6,437 bases of DNA from the NCBI GenBank assembly GCA_900321525.1, contig ONWL01000184.1:1-6437 (forward strand), in the 5' to 3' direction. The DNA is from an uncultured Eubacteriales bacterium (GTDB lineage Bacteria > Bacillota > Clostridia > Lachnospirales > Lachnospiraceae). This document shows, in pieces, positions 1 to 5,791 of the stretch. A program made the position numbers and the translations under genes. Below the pieces are notes generated by a model that was not told where the DNA came from, ran no database searches, and saw only the letters and a list, made by a program, of their open reading frames with translations. Numbering within the stretch: position 1 is the first letter of the stretch; each line of letters opens with the position of its first letter.

Positions 1-1118
1 CCGGCAAGCGCACCAGTGTGGTGCTGGCAAAATCCATTCCGGCCAAGCAGTATGCCATCCAGACTGGAGAACCTATGGCCATGGCTCTCCGAAAATGTCC
101 TGATCTGCAGGTGTTCCCGGCTGATTTTCAACTGTACCAGAAAAACTCCAAAGCTTTTAAAGATATATGCAGGGAATTTGCGCCGGTAGTGGAGGAATTT
201 TCCATTGATGAGTGCTTTCTGGATATGAGTACCATGGGAAAGCTGTACCCGGATCCGGTGCAGGCAGCTTGTATGTTAAAAGACAAAATCCGGGAAGAAC
301 TGGGCTTTACAGTCAATGTGGGCATCGGTCCCAATAAACTGCTGGCAAAGATGGCAGGGGATTTTGAAAAGCCCGATAAGGTGCACACGTTATTTCTGGA
401 AGAACTGCCGGAAAAATTCTGGCCTCTGCCGGCCAACCGTCTGTTGGGAGTAGGGAAAGCCACTGCCATGAAATGCAATCAGGCAGGTATCCACACAATC
501 GGTCAGCTGGCCCATCAGGAGCACCATTCCCTGCAGCAGCTGGTGGGCAATAAACTGGCACAGTATCTGATTGATGCCGCCAACGGACGGGATGATGCAC
601 CGGTTCTGCCAGAACCGGAGGAAGCAAAGGGATACAGCATTTCCACCACGCTGGATCAGGATGTGGTGACCATGGAGGAGGCAGCGTGGATCCTGCGCAG
701 TCTGACAGATCATGTGACTGCCCATCTGCGGGGAGAGGGTGCCAGAACCGGATGTGTTTCCGTGACCATCCGCAGCAATGATATGAAAAAGCATTCCAGA
801 CAGCGGACACTGTCCGAAGAGACAGATGTGACAGAGGAAATCTACCAGGCAGTGATCATATTGTTTGGGGAGTTATGGGATAGACAGATGCCGCTGCGGC
901 TGCTGGGAGTGAGCCTGACCCACATTTCCAGGGATGGATTTGAGCAGACCAGCTTATTTGTGGATCAACAGAAGGAAAAGCAGCGCAAAGTAGACCAGAC
1001 CATGGATGCCCTTCGCAGCCGGTTTGGCATGGATGCAGTGGTGCGGGGCAGTATGTATGGTTCCTCTTTACAGGTAGGACGGAAGTATCGGGCAAAGCAG
1101 GAAACAGAGCAAGGATAG
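1..1118 (+). CDS. dinB: DNA polymerase IV (Y-family translesion polymerase), 5' end outside window
   Basis: This is a Y-family polymerase that copies damaged DNA with low fidelity. The reading frame is open from the first complete codon at position 3 (GKRTSVVLAKSIPAKQY), so the GTG at 18 is internal. Roughly the first 50 residues, including the first metal-binding aspartate, lie upstream of the window. Counting from codon 18, the palm motif FSIDECFLDMS is at residues 61-71 and holds the catalytic SIDE. GFTVNVGIGPNKLLAKMA at about 96-113 follows. A helix-hairpin-helix thumb (LLGVGKATAM) lies at about 142-151 and the little-finger domain at about 205-345. QTSLF at nucleotides 945-959 fits the sliding-clamp binding pentapeptide. 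The length suits DinB proteins of Lachnospiraceae. No SOS-type operator can be judged because the promoter is not in view. UmuC/UvrX-type relatives are a less likely alternative. Confidence 0.88.
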   Translation, partial: GKRTSVVLAKSIPAKQYAIQTGEPMAMALRKCPDLQVFPADFQLYQKNSKAFKDICREFAPVVEEFSIDECFLDMSTMGKLYPDPVQAACMLKDKIREELGFTVNVGIGPNKLLAKMAGDFEKPDKVHTLFLEELPEKFWPLPANRLLGVGKATAMKCNQAGIHTIGQLAHQEHHSLQQLVGNKLAQYLIDAANGRDDAPVLPEPEEAKGYSISTTLDQDVVTMEEAAWILRSLTDHVTAHLRGEGARTGCVSVTIRSNDMKKHSRQRTLSEETDVTEEIYQAVIILFGELWDRQMPLRLLGVSLTHISRDGFEQTSLFVDQQKEKQRKVDQTMDALRSRFGMDAVVRGSMYGSSLQVGRKYRAKQETEQG

Positions 1119-1165
1119 CACAGGGTGGACTATTATAAAAGAGGAGAATTTTCATATAAAAATAA

Positions 1166-1220
1166 ATTCTGTAAAAGATACAGGCTTTACGAAAAAACAT
1201 AGATTCCGTAAAAGATGCAG
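1166..1220. repeat. 18-bp imperfect direct repeat
   Basis: ATTCTGTAAAAGATACAG (1166-1183) and ATTCCGTAAAAGATGCAG (1203-1220) match at 16 of 18 positions and start 37 bp apart. Both lie between the polymerase stop and the promoter at 1238-1266. The repeat contains GTAAA, a word that recurs around the promoter. It may be a regulator binding site or a chance feature of an A-rich spacer. Confidence 0.55.
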
Positions 1221-1237
1221 AAAAAAGAAGAAAATCA

Positions 1238-1266
1238 TTGGCAGACGAGAGGAAGTGTGGTATAAT
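1238..1266 (+). promoter_or_regulatory. Sigma-A promoter with extended -10 for the aldolase-type gene
   Basis: The -35 is TTGGCA (1238-1243), followed by a 17-bp spacer and TATAAT (1261-1266). TG at 1258-1259 gives a TGn extended -10. Transcription would start near 1273, leaving a leader of about 150 nt before the gene at 1425. This is the best promoter match in the window. Confidence 0.85.
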
Positions 1267-1276
1267 CTTTATGACA

Positions 1277-1288
1277 GTAAAGCTTTAC
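1277..1288. promoter_or_regulatory. 12-bp perfect palindrome, possible operator
   Basis: GTAAAGCTTTAC is a perfect palindrome that begins about 4 nt after the predicted transcription start. A repressor bound here would block initiation. GTAAA or TTTAC also occurs at 1171, 1186, 1208 and 1298. No known regulator is recognised, so the operator role is inference. Confidence 0.4.
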
Positions 1289-1424
1289 AGCGTTAAGGTA
1301 AAAAAACGGAACAGAAGATTCAGATGAGGACGCAGACAGAATGTGTGCAGGAGACAGATTGTGATGGACTGAGACAGGATGATGGATTCTGGAACGTGAT
1401 CAAATCAAAATAAGGATGGAATGA

Positions 1425-2402
1425 ATGATGGAACTTAAAGGAAATTTATTATCGGTTCGGGAAGATGTACGTGTATTGGATGCCACTCTTCGGGATGGTG
1501 GTTTGTGCAATGATTTCTTTTTTACAGATGAGTTTGTAAAGGCATTGTATCAGATGAACTGTGCCGCAGGGGTAGATTATATGGAGATGGGATATAAGGC
1601 ATCTGCCCGTTTGTTTGCGCCGGAGAAGTTTGGAAAGTGGAAGTTCTGCAAGGACGAGGACATCCGTGCCATTGTAGGAGACAATGCCAATGGTCCGAAG
1701 ATTGCAGTGATGGCAGATGTAGGACGCTGCGATTATAAGACAGACATTGTGCCAAAGGCAGAAAGTCCCATTGACATGATTCGTGTGGCCACTTACATTG
1801 ATACCATTCCGGAAGCAGTTGCCATGATCGAAGATGCCCATGCCAAGGGATATGAGACTACCTGCAACATTATGGCCATTTCTAAATGCCAGGAAAGTGA
1901 CATTAAGATTGCACTGGGCGAGCTGGCGAAATCACCGGTACAGACCATTTATGTGGTAGACAGCTATGGTTCTCTTTATCCGGAAGAGATTCGCCGGGTG
2001 GCAGAACTGTATATGAATACACTGGACCAGTTTGGCGGCAAGACACTGGGAATTCATGCCCATAACAACCAGCAGTGCGCCTTTGCCAATACCATTGAAG
2101 CGTTGTCCATCGGCGTTAGCTTCTTAGATGGTACTGTATGTGGCATGGGACGCGGGGCAGGCAACTGTACCTTAGAGGCGTTGCTTGGCTTCTTGAAGAA
2201 TCCTCGTTATGATCTGAATCCGGTGCTGCATTTCATCAGAGAGTACATGCTGCCATTAAAGGCATCCGGCGTACAATGGGGATATGACATTCCATATCTG
2301 CTGACCGGTTTGTTAGATCAGCATCCTCGTACAGCCATTGCTGCTACCAAGAACGGCGACACCGATTATGCAGGATTCTACCAGATGCTGTTAGAGGATT
2401 AA
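1425..2402 (+). CDS. Aldolase catalytic domain protein (HMGL-like / DRE-TIM superfamily)
   Basis: This is a 325-residue cytoplasmic TIM-barrel metallo-enzyme of the group that holds 4-hydroxy-2-oxovalerate aldolase, HMG-CoA lyase and isopropylmalate synthase. The family signature is clear. VLDATLRDGG at 17-26 supplies the DRE-type arginine and metal-binding aspartate (D24). GIHAHNN at 209-215 supplies the two metal-binding histidines (H211, H213). GMGRGAGN at 240-247 matches the conserved GxGxxxGN loop. The length covers the catalytic barrel only, with no room for the regulatory domain of isopropylmalate synthases. Paired starts at 1425 and 1428 share the ribosome site AAGGATGGA (1412-1420); 1428 has the better spacing. 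It stands alone, with its own promoter before it and a terminator after it. The substrate is unknown: no acetaldehyde dehydrogenase partner of a meta-cleavage pathway is nearby, so that name should not be transferred. Confidence 0.85.
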   Translation: MMELKGNLLSVREDVRVLDATLRDGGLCNDFFFTDEFVKALYQMNCAAGVDYMEMGYKASARLFAPEKFGKWKFCKDEDIRAIVGDNANGPKIAVMADVGRCDYKTDIVPKAESPIDMIRVATYIDTIPEAVAMIEDAHAKGYETTCNIMAISKCQESDIKIALGELAKSPVQTIYVVDSYGSLYPEEIRRVAELYMNTLDQFGGKTLGIHAHNNQQCAFANTIEALSIGVSFLDGTVCGMGRGAGNCTLEALLGFLKNPRYDLNPVLHFIREYMLPLKASGVQWGYDIPYLLTGLLDQHPRTAIAATKNGDTDYAGFYQMLLED

Positions 2403-2473
2403 GCTGGTATTGCATGGCCTGATTCGTTTCCGGAGATGGAAAAACTAAAAATATTGATATTTTGCGATAAAAT

Positions 2474-2517
2474 AAAAAGTCTGAATTCTTGTTTGTGACA
2501 GGAAGTCAGACTTTTTT
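2474..2517 (+). terminator. Rho-independent terminator after the aldolase-type gene
   Basis: AAAAAGTCTGA (2474-2484) pairs perfectly over 11 bp with TCAGACTTTTT (2506-2516). The U-run continues through 2517 and on into TTTTC. The 21-nt loop can pair further (TGT 2490-2492 with ACA 2498-2500). It lies 72 nt after the stop codon at 2402. Confidence 0.85.
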
Positions 2518-2536
2518 GTTTTCATAATACAAGAAA

Positions 2537-2560
2537 AGAATTCTGCGAACGCAGAATTTT
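2537..2560. terminator. Second hairpin, possible bidirectional terminator
   Basis: AATTCTGC (2539-2546) and GCAGAATT (2551-2558) form a perfect 8-bp stem with loop GAAC. A G-T wobble and an A-T pair extend it to 2537-2560. On the plus strand it is followed only by TTTT. On the minus strand it is followed by the richer CTTTTCTT, so it would work better against transcription coming from the right. Confidence 0.45.
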
Positions 2561-2604
2561 CTGTTACCTAATAGGGATTTCCTGTTGCATAAAAACAATT
2601 GTCC

Positions 2605-2634
2605 TGTAAAGAACGTGAAATGTTTGAGTATAAT
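2605..2634 (+). promoter_or_regulatory. Predicted promoter of the X25-module gene
   Basis: A perfect TATAAT lies at 2629-2634. The best -35 is the weak TGTAAA (2605-2610) at an 18-bp spacing. Transcription would start near 2641 and give an 88-nt leader. The weak -35 suggests an activator, which would suit a sugar-regulated gene, but no clear catabolite-repression (cre) site was found. The rest of 2403-2728 holds only the two hairpins and this promoter. Confidence 0.5.
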
Positions 2635-2728
2635 TTTTACCAGTGAAGCTATGATTTTTAATATCGTCTTGCCCAGTACACGTGCTAGAATGAAAACATC
2701 TAATTTTATGGAAAGGACGGTTAAAAGG

Positions 2729-3667
2729 ATGAGCGATTTGAAAAAAAAGAGTACGGGTAAACGAATCTTGAGTTGGTTTTTGTCATTGACTATGACAGTG
2801 ACACTGCCACAAATTCTGCCGGAATTACAGCCAGTTGTAAATGCGGCAGAAAATGAGCAGGTTTCGGGAGCGACTGCCACAGCTACCGTTTCTGACCGGG
2901 TGCAGGTATCGGTAGACAGTCAGGTTGTGGAACTGGTGTTGTACGACAAAGGAATATATGAAGGAAGTGTGACACTTCCGGCAGGCAGTTACAATGGAAT
3001 TCTGCTTATCAACGGGACAGCAAATGGAACGGAAACTTCGTTGATACTGGAAGAAGATACAATGGTATTCTTTCGGTTAAAGGATGGAGCATTGTACAAT
3101 TCTGTCACAGACTCACTGGTACATACCGCAGCACTGGTGGGAAATTTTGCGGGAATCCAGTTTGTAGACGAATCAGGCAGCCAGTATAATCTTGGCACAT
3201 GGAATCCGGAAGATGGAAACGCAGAGTTGTCTTATCTGGGTGGCGGTCTGTATAGTAGAACTTTTTATTTCCAGCCCCTTGAAACAGAACTGTCACTGGC
3301 AGAAGGGTATAAAGTGGCATTTGATGACAGCTGGGATTACTCCCTGGGCAATGGAGGAGCCAATATTGATGTGACCCTTCCGGCAGAAACGGATTCCATG
3401 ACGGTATTTGTAGATGAAATCAATCAGCAAGTATGGGATGACATCAGAACACCACATTTTGAATCCGTCCACAATAATGGAAATATAAGCCGTGCACCAT
3501 TTACCACAGTGATTTCTCTTATTGGTACAGTGCGGAGTGGAGACAGCGACTGGGATACACGTTTGACAGGATATGAATTCAGACCGGTCAGTGATACACT
3601 GTATGTATATTCTCAGGTGCTTCAAGGGGGAACATACAGACAATATGTAATGACCTCCACATTGTAG
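2729..3667 (+). CDS. Secreted pullulanase-type X25-module protein, C-terminally truncated
   Basis: The start at 2729 (MSDLKKKSTGKR) is preferred over in-frame ATGs at 2585, 2690 and 2708. AAAGGA (2712-2717) sits 11 nt before it, and it gives a textbook signal peptide: basic residues 5-12, a hydrophobic stretch at 13-30 and cleavage after NAA at 38-40. The mature part has X25-like beta modules as found at the N-terminus of amylopullulanases. Module one is about 56-130. Module two is 134-240, with ALVGNF, GTWNPEDGN, YKVAFDDSWDYSLGNGG and TVFVDEINQQVWDD. Module three starts at about 260 with SLIGTVRSGDSDWD and ends at GGTYRQYVMTSTL, about half a module short. No glycosyl hydrolase domain follows. 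The stop is 67 nt before an insertion sequence, so this is probably the 5' remnant of a larger starch-degrading enzyme. A naturally short binding protein is less likely. Confidence 0.7.
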   Translation: MSDLKKKSTGKRILSWFLSLTMTVTLPQILPELQPVVNAAENEQVSGATATATVSDRVQVSVDSQVVELVLYDKGIYEGSVTLPAGSYNGILLINGTANGTETSLILEEDTMVFFRLKDGALYNSVTDSLVHTAALVGNFAGIQFVDESGSQYNLGTWNPEDGNAELSYLGGGLYSRTFYFQPLETELSLAEGYKVAFDDSWDYSLGNGGANIDVTLPAETDSMTVFVDEINQQVWDDIRTPHFESVHNNGNISRAPFTTVISLIGTVRSGDSDWDTRLTGYEFRPVSDTLYVYSQVLQGGTYRQYVMTSTL

Positions 3668-3734
3668 GTTCGTGAATTTACCTGTATACTATAAGTCGGA
3701 TCAAGACAAATGGTAGCAGGGATTACCGCATACA

Positions 3735-3747
3735 GGTAGTGTCAAGT
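3735..3747 (+). repeat. Left terminal inverted repeat
   Basis: GGTAGTGTCAAGT is the exact reverse complement of 5755-5767. The flanking A (3734) and T (5768) extend the match to 14 bp. Read outward on the minus strand it contains TTGACA (3745-3740). Confidence 0.75.
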
Positions 3748-3752
3748 AATCT

Positions 3753-3908
3753 ATGAAAACTCGAAGCCAAAAGAAATGGTTCCGAAGAACCTTGAAAAAC
3801 AAAATCTGCTTGTATTTCTATACGGTCGGTGCCCACCCCATTTACGGTTTTGAAGGCGCAAAAGTAATGGTCCCACCCCAACTCAAAGTGGCACCTAAGC
3901 ATTGTTGA
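3753..3908 (+). CDS. Small ORF of 51 codons inside the left end, doubtful
   Basis: ATG at 3753 opens MKTRSQKKWFRRTLKNKICL and the frame stops at 3906-3908. The product would be a basic 51-residue peptide that resembles nothing I recognise. No ribosome binding site precedes it: the bases are the terminal repeat followed by AATCT. It lies on the strand opposite the transposase. It is recorded because it begins just inside the inverted repeat and fills otherwise unexplained DNA. Chance is the likelier explanation. Confidence 0.15.
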   Translation: MKTRSQKKWFRRTLKNKICLYFYTVGAHPIYGFEGAKVMVPPQLKVAPKHC

Positions 3909-3950
3909 AGATTATGTACAGGAAGAAGCAGCCGGAAGGCTCTCCGAGGG

Positions 3951-4163
3951 CTTAGGGCGCTGCCCTAAGAACCTGCAAGGGACTCGTCCCTTGACCCGAG
4001 CCCTGGGCTCTGCCCAGACCCGTCCTCGCCGGAGGCAGGAAAAGGAACTGTAGTCCCTTTTCCTGAGAAACAGGATAATCCGTGAACCTTATGTCAAGGG
4101 ACTTTCGCGGCATATCCTCGACCGCAAAAGGCGCGGTCTGCGGTATTCCACGGTTCCCTTGAC
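3951..4163. repeat. Array of GC-rich hairpins downstream of the transposase
   Basis: This non-coding stretch holds at least six perfect stems: CTTAGGGC/GCCCTAAG (3951-3969), CAAGGGA/TCCCTTG (3976-3993), CTGGGC/GCCCAG (4003-4017), CCTC/GAGG (4024-4035), CAGGAAAAGG/CCTTTTCCTG (4036-4065) and GTCAAGGGA/TCCCTTGAC (4093-4163). The last encloses GACCGC/GCGGTC (4120-4138). The region is far richer in G+C than its surroundings. It begins 18 bases beyond the transposase stop and would form the 3' untranslated part of its mRNA. It could protect the mRNA, act as a structured RNA, or be a dispersed repeat carried along. Confidence 0.65.
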
Positions 4164-4180
4164 AACGGTTCCGCTCCCTG

Positions 4181-5635
4181 CTATGCGAGAGTTTCCTGCA
4201 TCTTTTTAATGGTCTGCTGGCCAAGAAAGATCAGCAGCTGCCATTTACCTGGCATGTTTTCACCGTTTGTGATGATGTCATTTCTGACCGGCGGTTGGAA
4301 CTTATGCAGCTTATGTGGTCGCAGGAAGTTGTAGTAGGCAACCCATAGCGCAAGATCATAGTTGGCGCCATCGTAGTTATCAAATCCGTTCGTAGGTCGG
4401 TAAGAGGCTTTGTAGGTACGGTTGAGCCGTTCGATCATCTGTTTGTATGGCCTGAATTCTTTCGAAACGGCATCATCGTTCGTCAGACCGATGACCTGTG
4501 TGATATCGAACTTAAACTTCTCGCCAAACTCATGGAAGAACTGCTGAGCAGCGAGCGGATAGGCGCTGTAACCGTCAGCGATAAAGCGGAAGTCTTTGGG
4601 AAGCTCTTTCAAATGCTGGAAGGCCATGCGCATTGCCATAATGCAGGGACCAACGCCGCGGTTATCTGATACCTGATAGCCGATCACAGCACGCGTTGCT
4701 GCGTTAATGATGAACCAGATATAGCCTTTGATACCGCGTACTTTAATATAGGTTTCATCGGCGGCGAAGGCAGACCCTTTCTCGTACGGGTAGGTGTCAA
4801 CAAACGGTTTAATGCAGACAGCAGCAGTTTTACAGTAGTTGGCAACCATCTGGTGGGATATGGAAACGCCGTGGATGTCCTTCATCGCCTGTGCGGTTTT
4901 TCGGAGGGACAGACCGAGATTGATCCGGTAGGAAAGGCACAGGGACATGATATAAGAGCTGTTTTTGCTGAATTTCAGTGAGGATGCATTCTTCGGAAGG
5001 GTGGTGATGTCTATCTTGAAGAAATCTATCGTGAACTCACGGTAGATATAATGCAGCTTATATTTGTTCTTACCGTAGTCCTCATCCAGATCTGCCTTGT
5101 CAACCTTCTTGAGGTTGTGAAGGTAGTAAGGGCACTTGGGATTCACGCATTTATGGATGATGAAATGCTTCCGGTCTTTCTTACGGGTCAGCGTATGGGA
5201 ACAGTAAGGACACTTGAGGGAAAGAACCTTGGAGAAACGGCTCTCATCTGGTGAGAAGCGTGTTCCGCAGACTTTGCACAGCAGCTGGCCGGCTTTACCG
5301 TTGTTGCGATACAGGTACGACCGGGGAGCCTTGCAGGCAGGGCAGGAACAATCCTCCGGAATGTCGCATTCGGAACGGCGCTGCACAGGCCTGACCGGCT
5401 TTCCGTATTTCCATGTATAGTAACTGTTGAGATCCTTCCAATCCCAGTCCTGGTGATGGTAGACGATCTTTGGCAGCTGGTCCACCTTGAACTTCTGATA
5501 CTTGGGGGAATGGGAATCGTCGAAGGCCCACTGCTTAAGCGGGATATATCTGCAGATAAAGTTGACCAGCCAGCAGTTTTGTTGATAAAGCTGGTGGCAT
5601 AACTGAAGAAGATATAGTATAATGTTCATGAGCAT
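4181..5635 (-). CDS. DDE transposase with two zinc ribbons (IS6-like core)
   Basis: This 484-residue protein catalyses movement of the surrounding element. Two zinc ribbons come first: C98xxC101 with C120xxC123, and C142xxC145 with C163x4C168. A helix-turn-helix-like segment follows at about 241-272 (GLSLRKTAQAM...VSISHQMVANYC), which matches the DNA-binding part of IS6/IS240 transposases. The catalytic triad is probably D293 (AADETYIKVRG), D354 (FIADGYSAYP) and E402 (MIERLNRTYKASYRPTNGF). The 47-residue gap between D354 and E402 exceeds the 34 usual for IS6 and suggests an insertion. The frame is intact, so the enzyme may be active. AAGGAG (5645-5640) lies 4 nt before the first ATG (5635) and 10 nt before the in-frame ATG at 5629; either may be used. 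A hydrophobic N-terminus (residues 1-12) is unusual. IS6 membership is an inference from motifs. Confidence 0.85.
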   Translation of the reverse strand: MLMNIILYLLQLCHQLYQQNCWLVNFICRYIPLKQWAFDDSHSPKYQKFKVDQLPKIVYHHQDWDWKDLNSYYTWKYGKPVRPVQRRSECDIPEDCSCPACKAPRSYLYRNNGKAGQLLCKVCGTRFSPDESRFSKVLSLKCPYCSHTLTRKKDRKHFIIHKCVNPKCPYYLHNLKKVDKADLDEDYGKNKYKLHYIYREFTIDFFKIDITTLPKNASSLKFSKNSSYIMSLCLSYRINLGLSLRKTAQAMKDIHGVSISHQMVANYCKTAAVCIKPFVDTYPYEKGSAFAADETYIKVRGIKGYIWFIINAATRAVIGYQVSDNRGVGPCIMAMRMAFQHLKELPKDFRFIADGYSAYPLAAQQFFHEFGEKFKFDITQVIGLTNDDAVSKEFRPYKQMIERLNRTYKASYRPTNGFDNYDGANYDLALWVAYYNFLRPHKLHKFQPPVRNDIITNGENMPGKWQLLIFLGQQTIKKMQETLA

Positions 5636-5699
5636 TGCTCTCCTTGGTTAATGGAGTTTTGGTCGATGACATTATACCAAAAAAGGGAGGTCAATGCTC
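5630..5699 (-). promoter_or_regulatory. Inverted repeat around the transposase start, predicted fold-back of read-through mRNA
   Basis: On the minus strand GAGCATTG (5699-5692) pairs with CAATGCTC (5637-5630), which contains the start codon. In the same register CTCC (5689-5686) pairs with GGAG (5643-5640) of the ribosome binding site, after a 2-by-2 internal loop. Twelve pairs would hide both signals. The upstream arm lies before the internal start site, so only transcripts from outside carry it. Confidence 0.55.
5671..5679 (-). promoter_or_regulatory. Extended -10 promoter of the transposase
   Basis: The minus strand reads TGGTATAAT: a perfect -10 (5676-5671) preceded by TGn. No good -35 sits at 16-18 bp; TTGACC is only 12 bp away. 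Transcription would start near 5664, about 29 nt before the first ATG. Confidence 0.6.
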
Positions 5700-5745
5700 T
5701 TTTTATTTGAATCTCCCATGAAATCAAGGTTTATGAACTAAAAAC

Positions 5746-5768
5746 AGGTAGTGAACTTGACACTACCT
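5746..5768. repeat. Perfect stem-loop at the right end of the element
   Basis: AGGTAGTG (5746-5753) and CACTACCT (5761-5768) form an 8-bp stem around AACTTGA. The outer arm is the tip of the terminal repeat. The left end has no such inner arm, so the two ends differ. Confidence 0.6.
5755..5767 (-). repeat. Right terminal inverted repeat
   Basis: ACTTGACACTACC is the exact reverse complement of 3735-3747. It carries a consensus -35 (TTGACA, 5757-5762) pointing out of the element toward the lipoprotein gene, but no -10-like hexamer follows at 16-19 bp. Confidence 0.75.
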
Positions 5769-5791
5769 CAACTTTTCAGGAGGAAGAAATC

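Larger units (their letters stand above)
3735..5767. mobile_element. Insertion sequence with zinc-ribbon IS6-like transposase
   Basis: The element spans 2033 bp between 13-bp perfect terminal inverted repeats. It holds one transposase on the minus strand, with its promoter facing inward at the right end. About 430 bases of non-coding, hairpin-rich DNA separate the transposase stop from the left end. Neither 8-bp flank matches (CGCATACA on the left, TCAACTTT on the right), so no target duplication is present. This points to a deletion or inversion after insertion, or to a replicative event between two copies. The family is assigned by the transposase catalytic core only; the end sequence starts with GG as in IS6 elements but is otherwise not diagnostic. 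Confidence 0.75.

Noticed and set aside
313..810. Long minus-strand frames inside the polymerase gene
   Set aside because: They are antisense shadows of a clear Y-family coding frame and have no ribosome site or recognisable domain.
1273..1424. Riboswitch in the 150-nt leader of the aldolase-type gene
   Set aside because: Apart from the 12-bp palindrome I see no conserved aptamer core or terminator/antiterminator pair.
2585..2728. Upstream start of the X25-module gene at 2585
   Set aside because: It would add 48 residues before an excellent signal peptide, and it would begin upstream of the predicted -10 at 2629-2634; the start at 2729 has a ribosome site.
2506..2880. Minus-strand open frame of 124 codons
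   Set aside because: It overlaps two terminator-like hairpins, the promoter and the signal peptide region of the X25-module gene; the product is low-complexity hydrophobic sequence and no family is recognised.
3951..4163. CRISPR array
   Set aside because: The repeated words are short, occur in both orientations as hairpin arms, and have no regular spacer length; no cas gene is present.
3952..4224. Minus-strand open frame of 90 codons
   Set aside because: It runs through the hairpin array and overlaps the end of the transposase in another frame; its arginine- and proline-rich composition follows from the GC-rich repeats.
3727..5775. Target-site duplication around the element
   Set aside because: The 8 bp on the left (CGCATACA) and right (TCAACTTT) do not match, nor do shorter flanks at the same boundaries.
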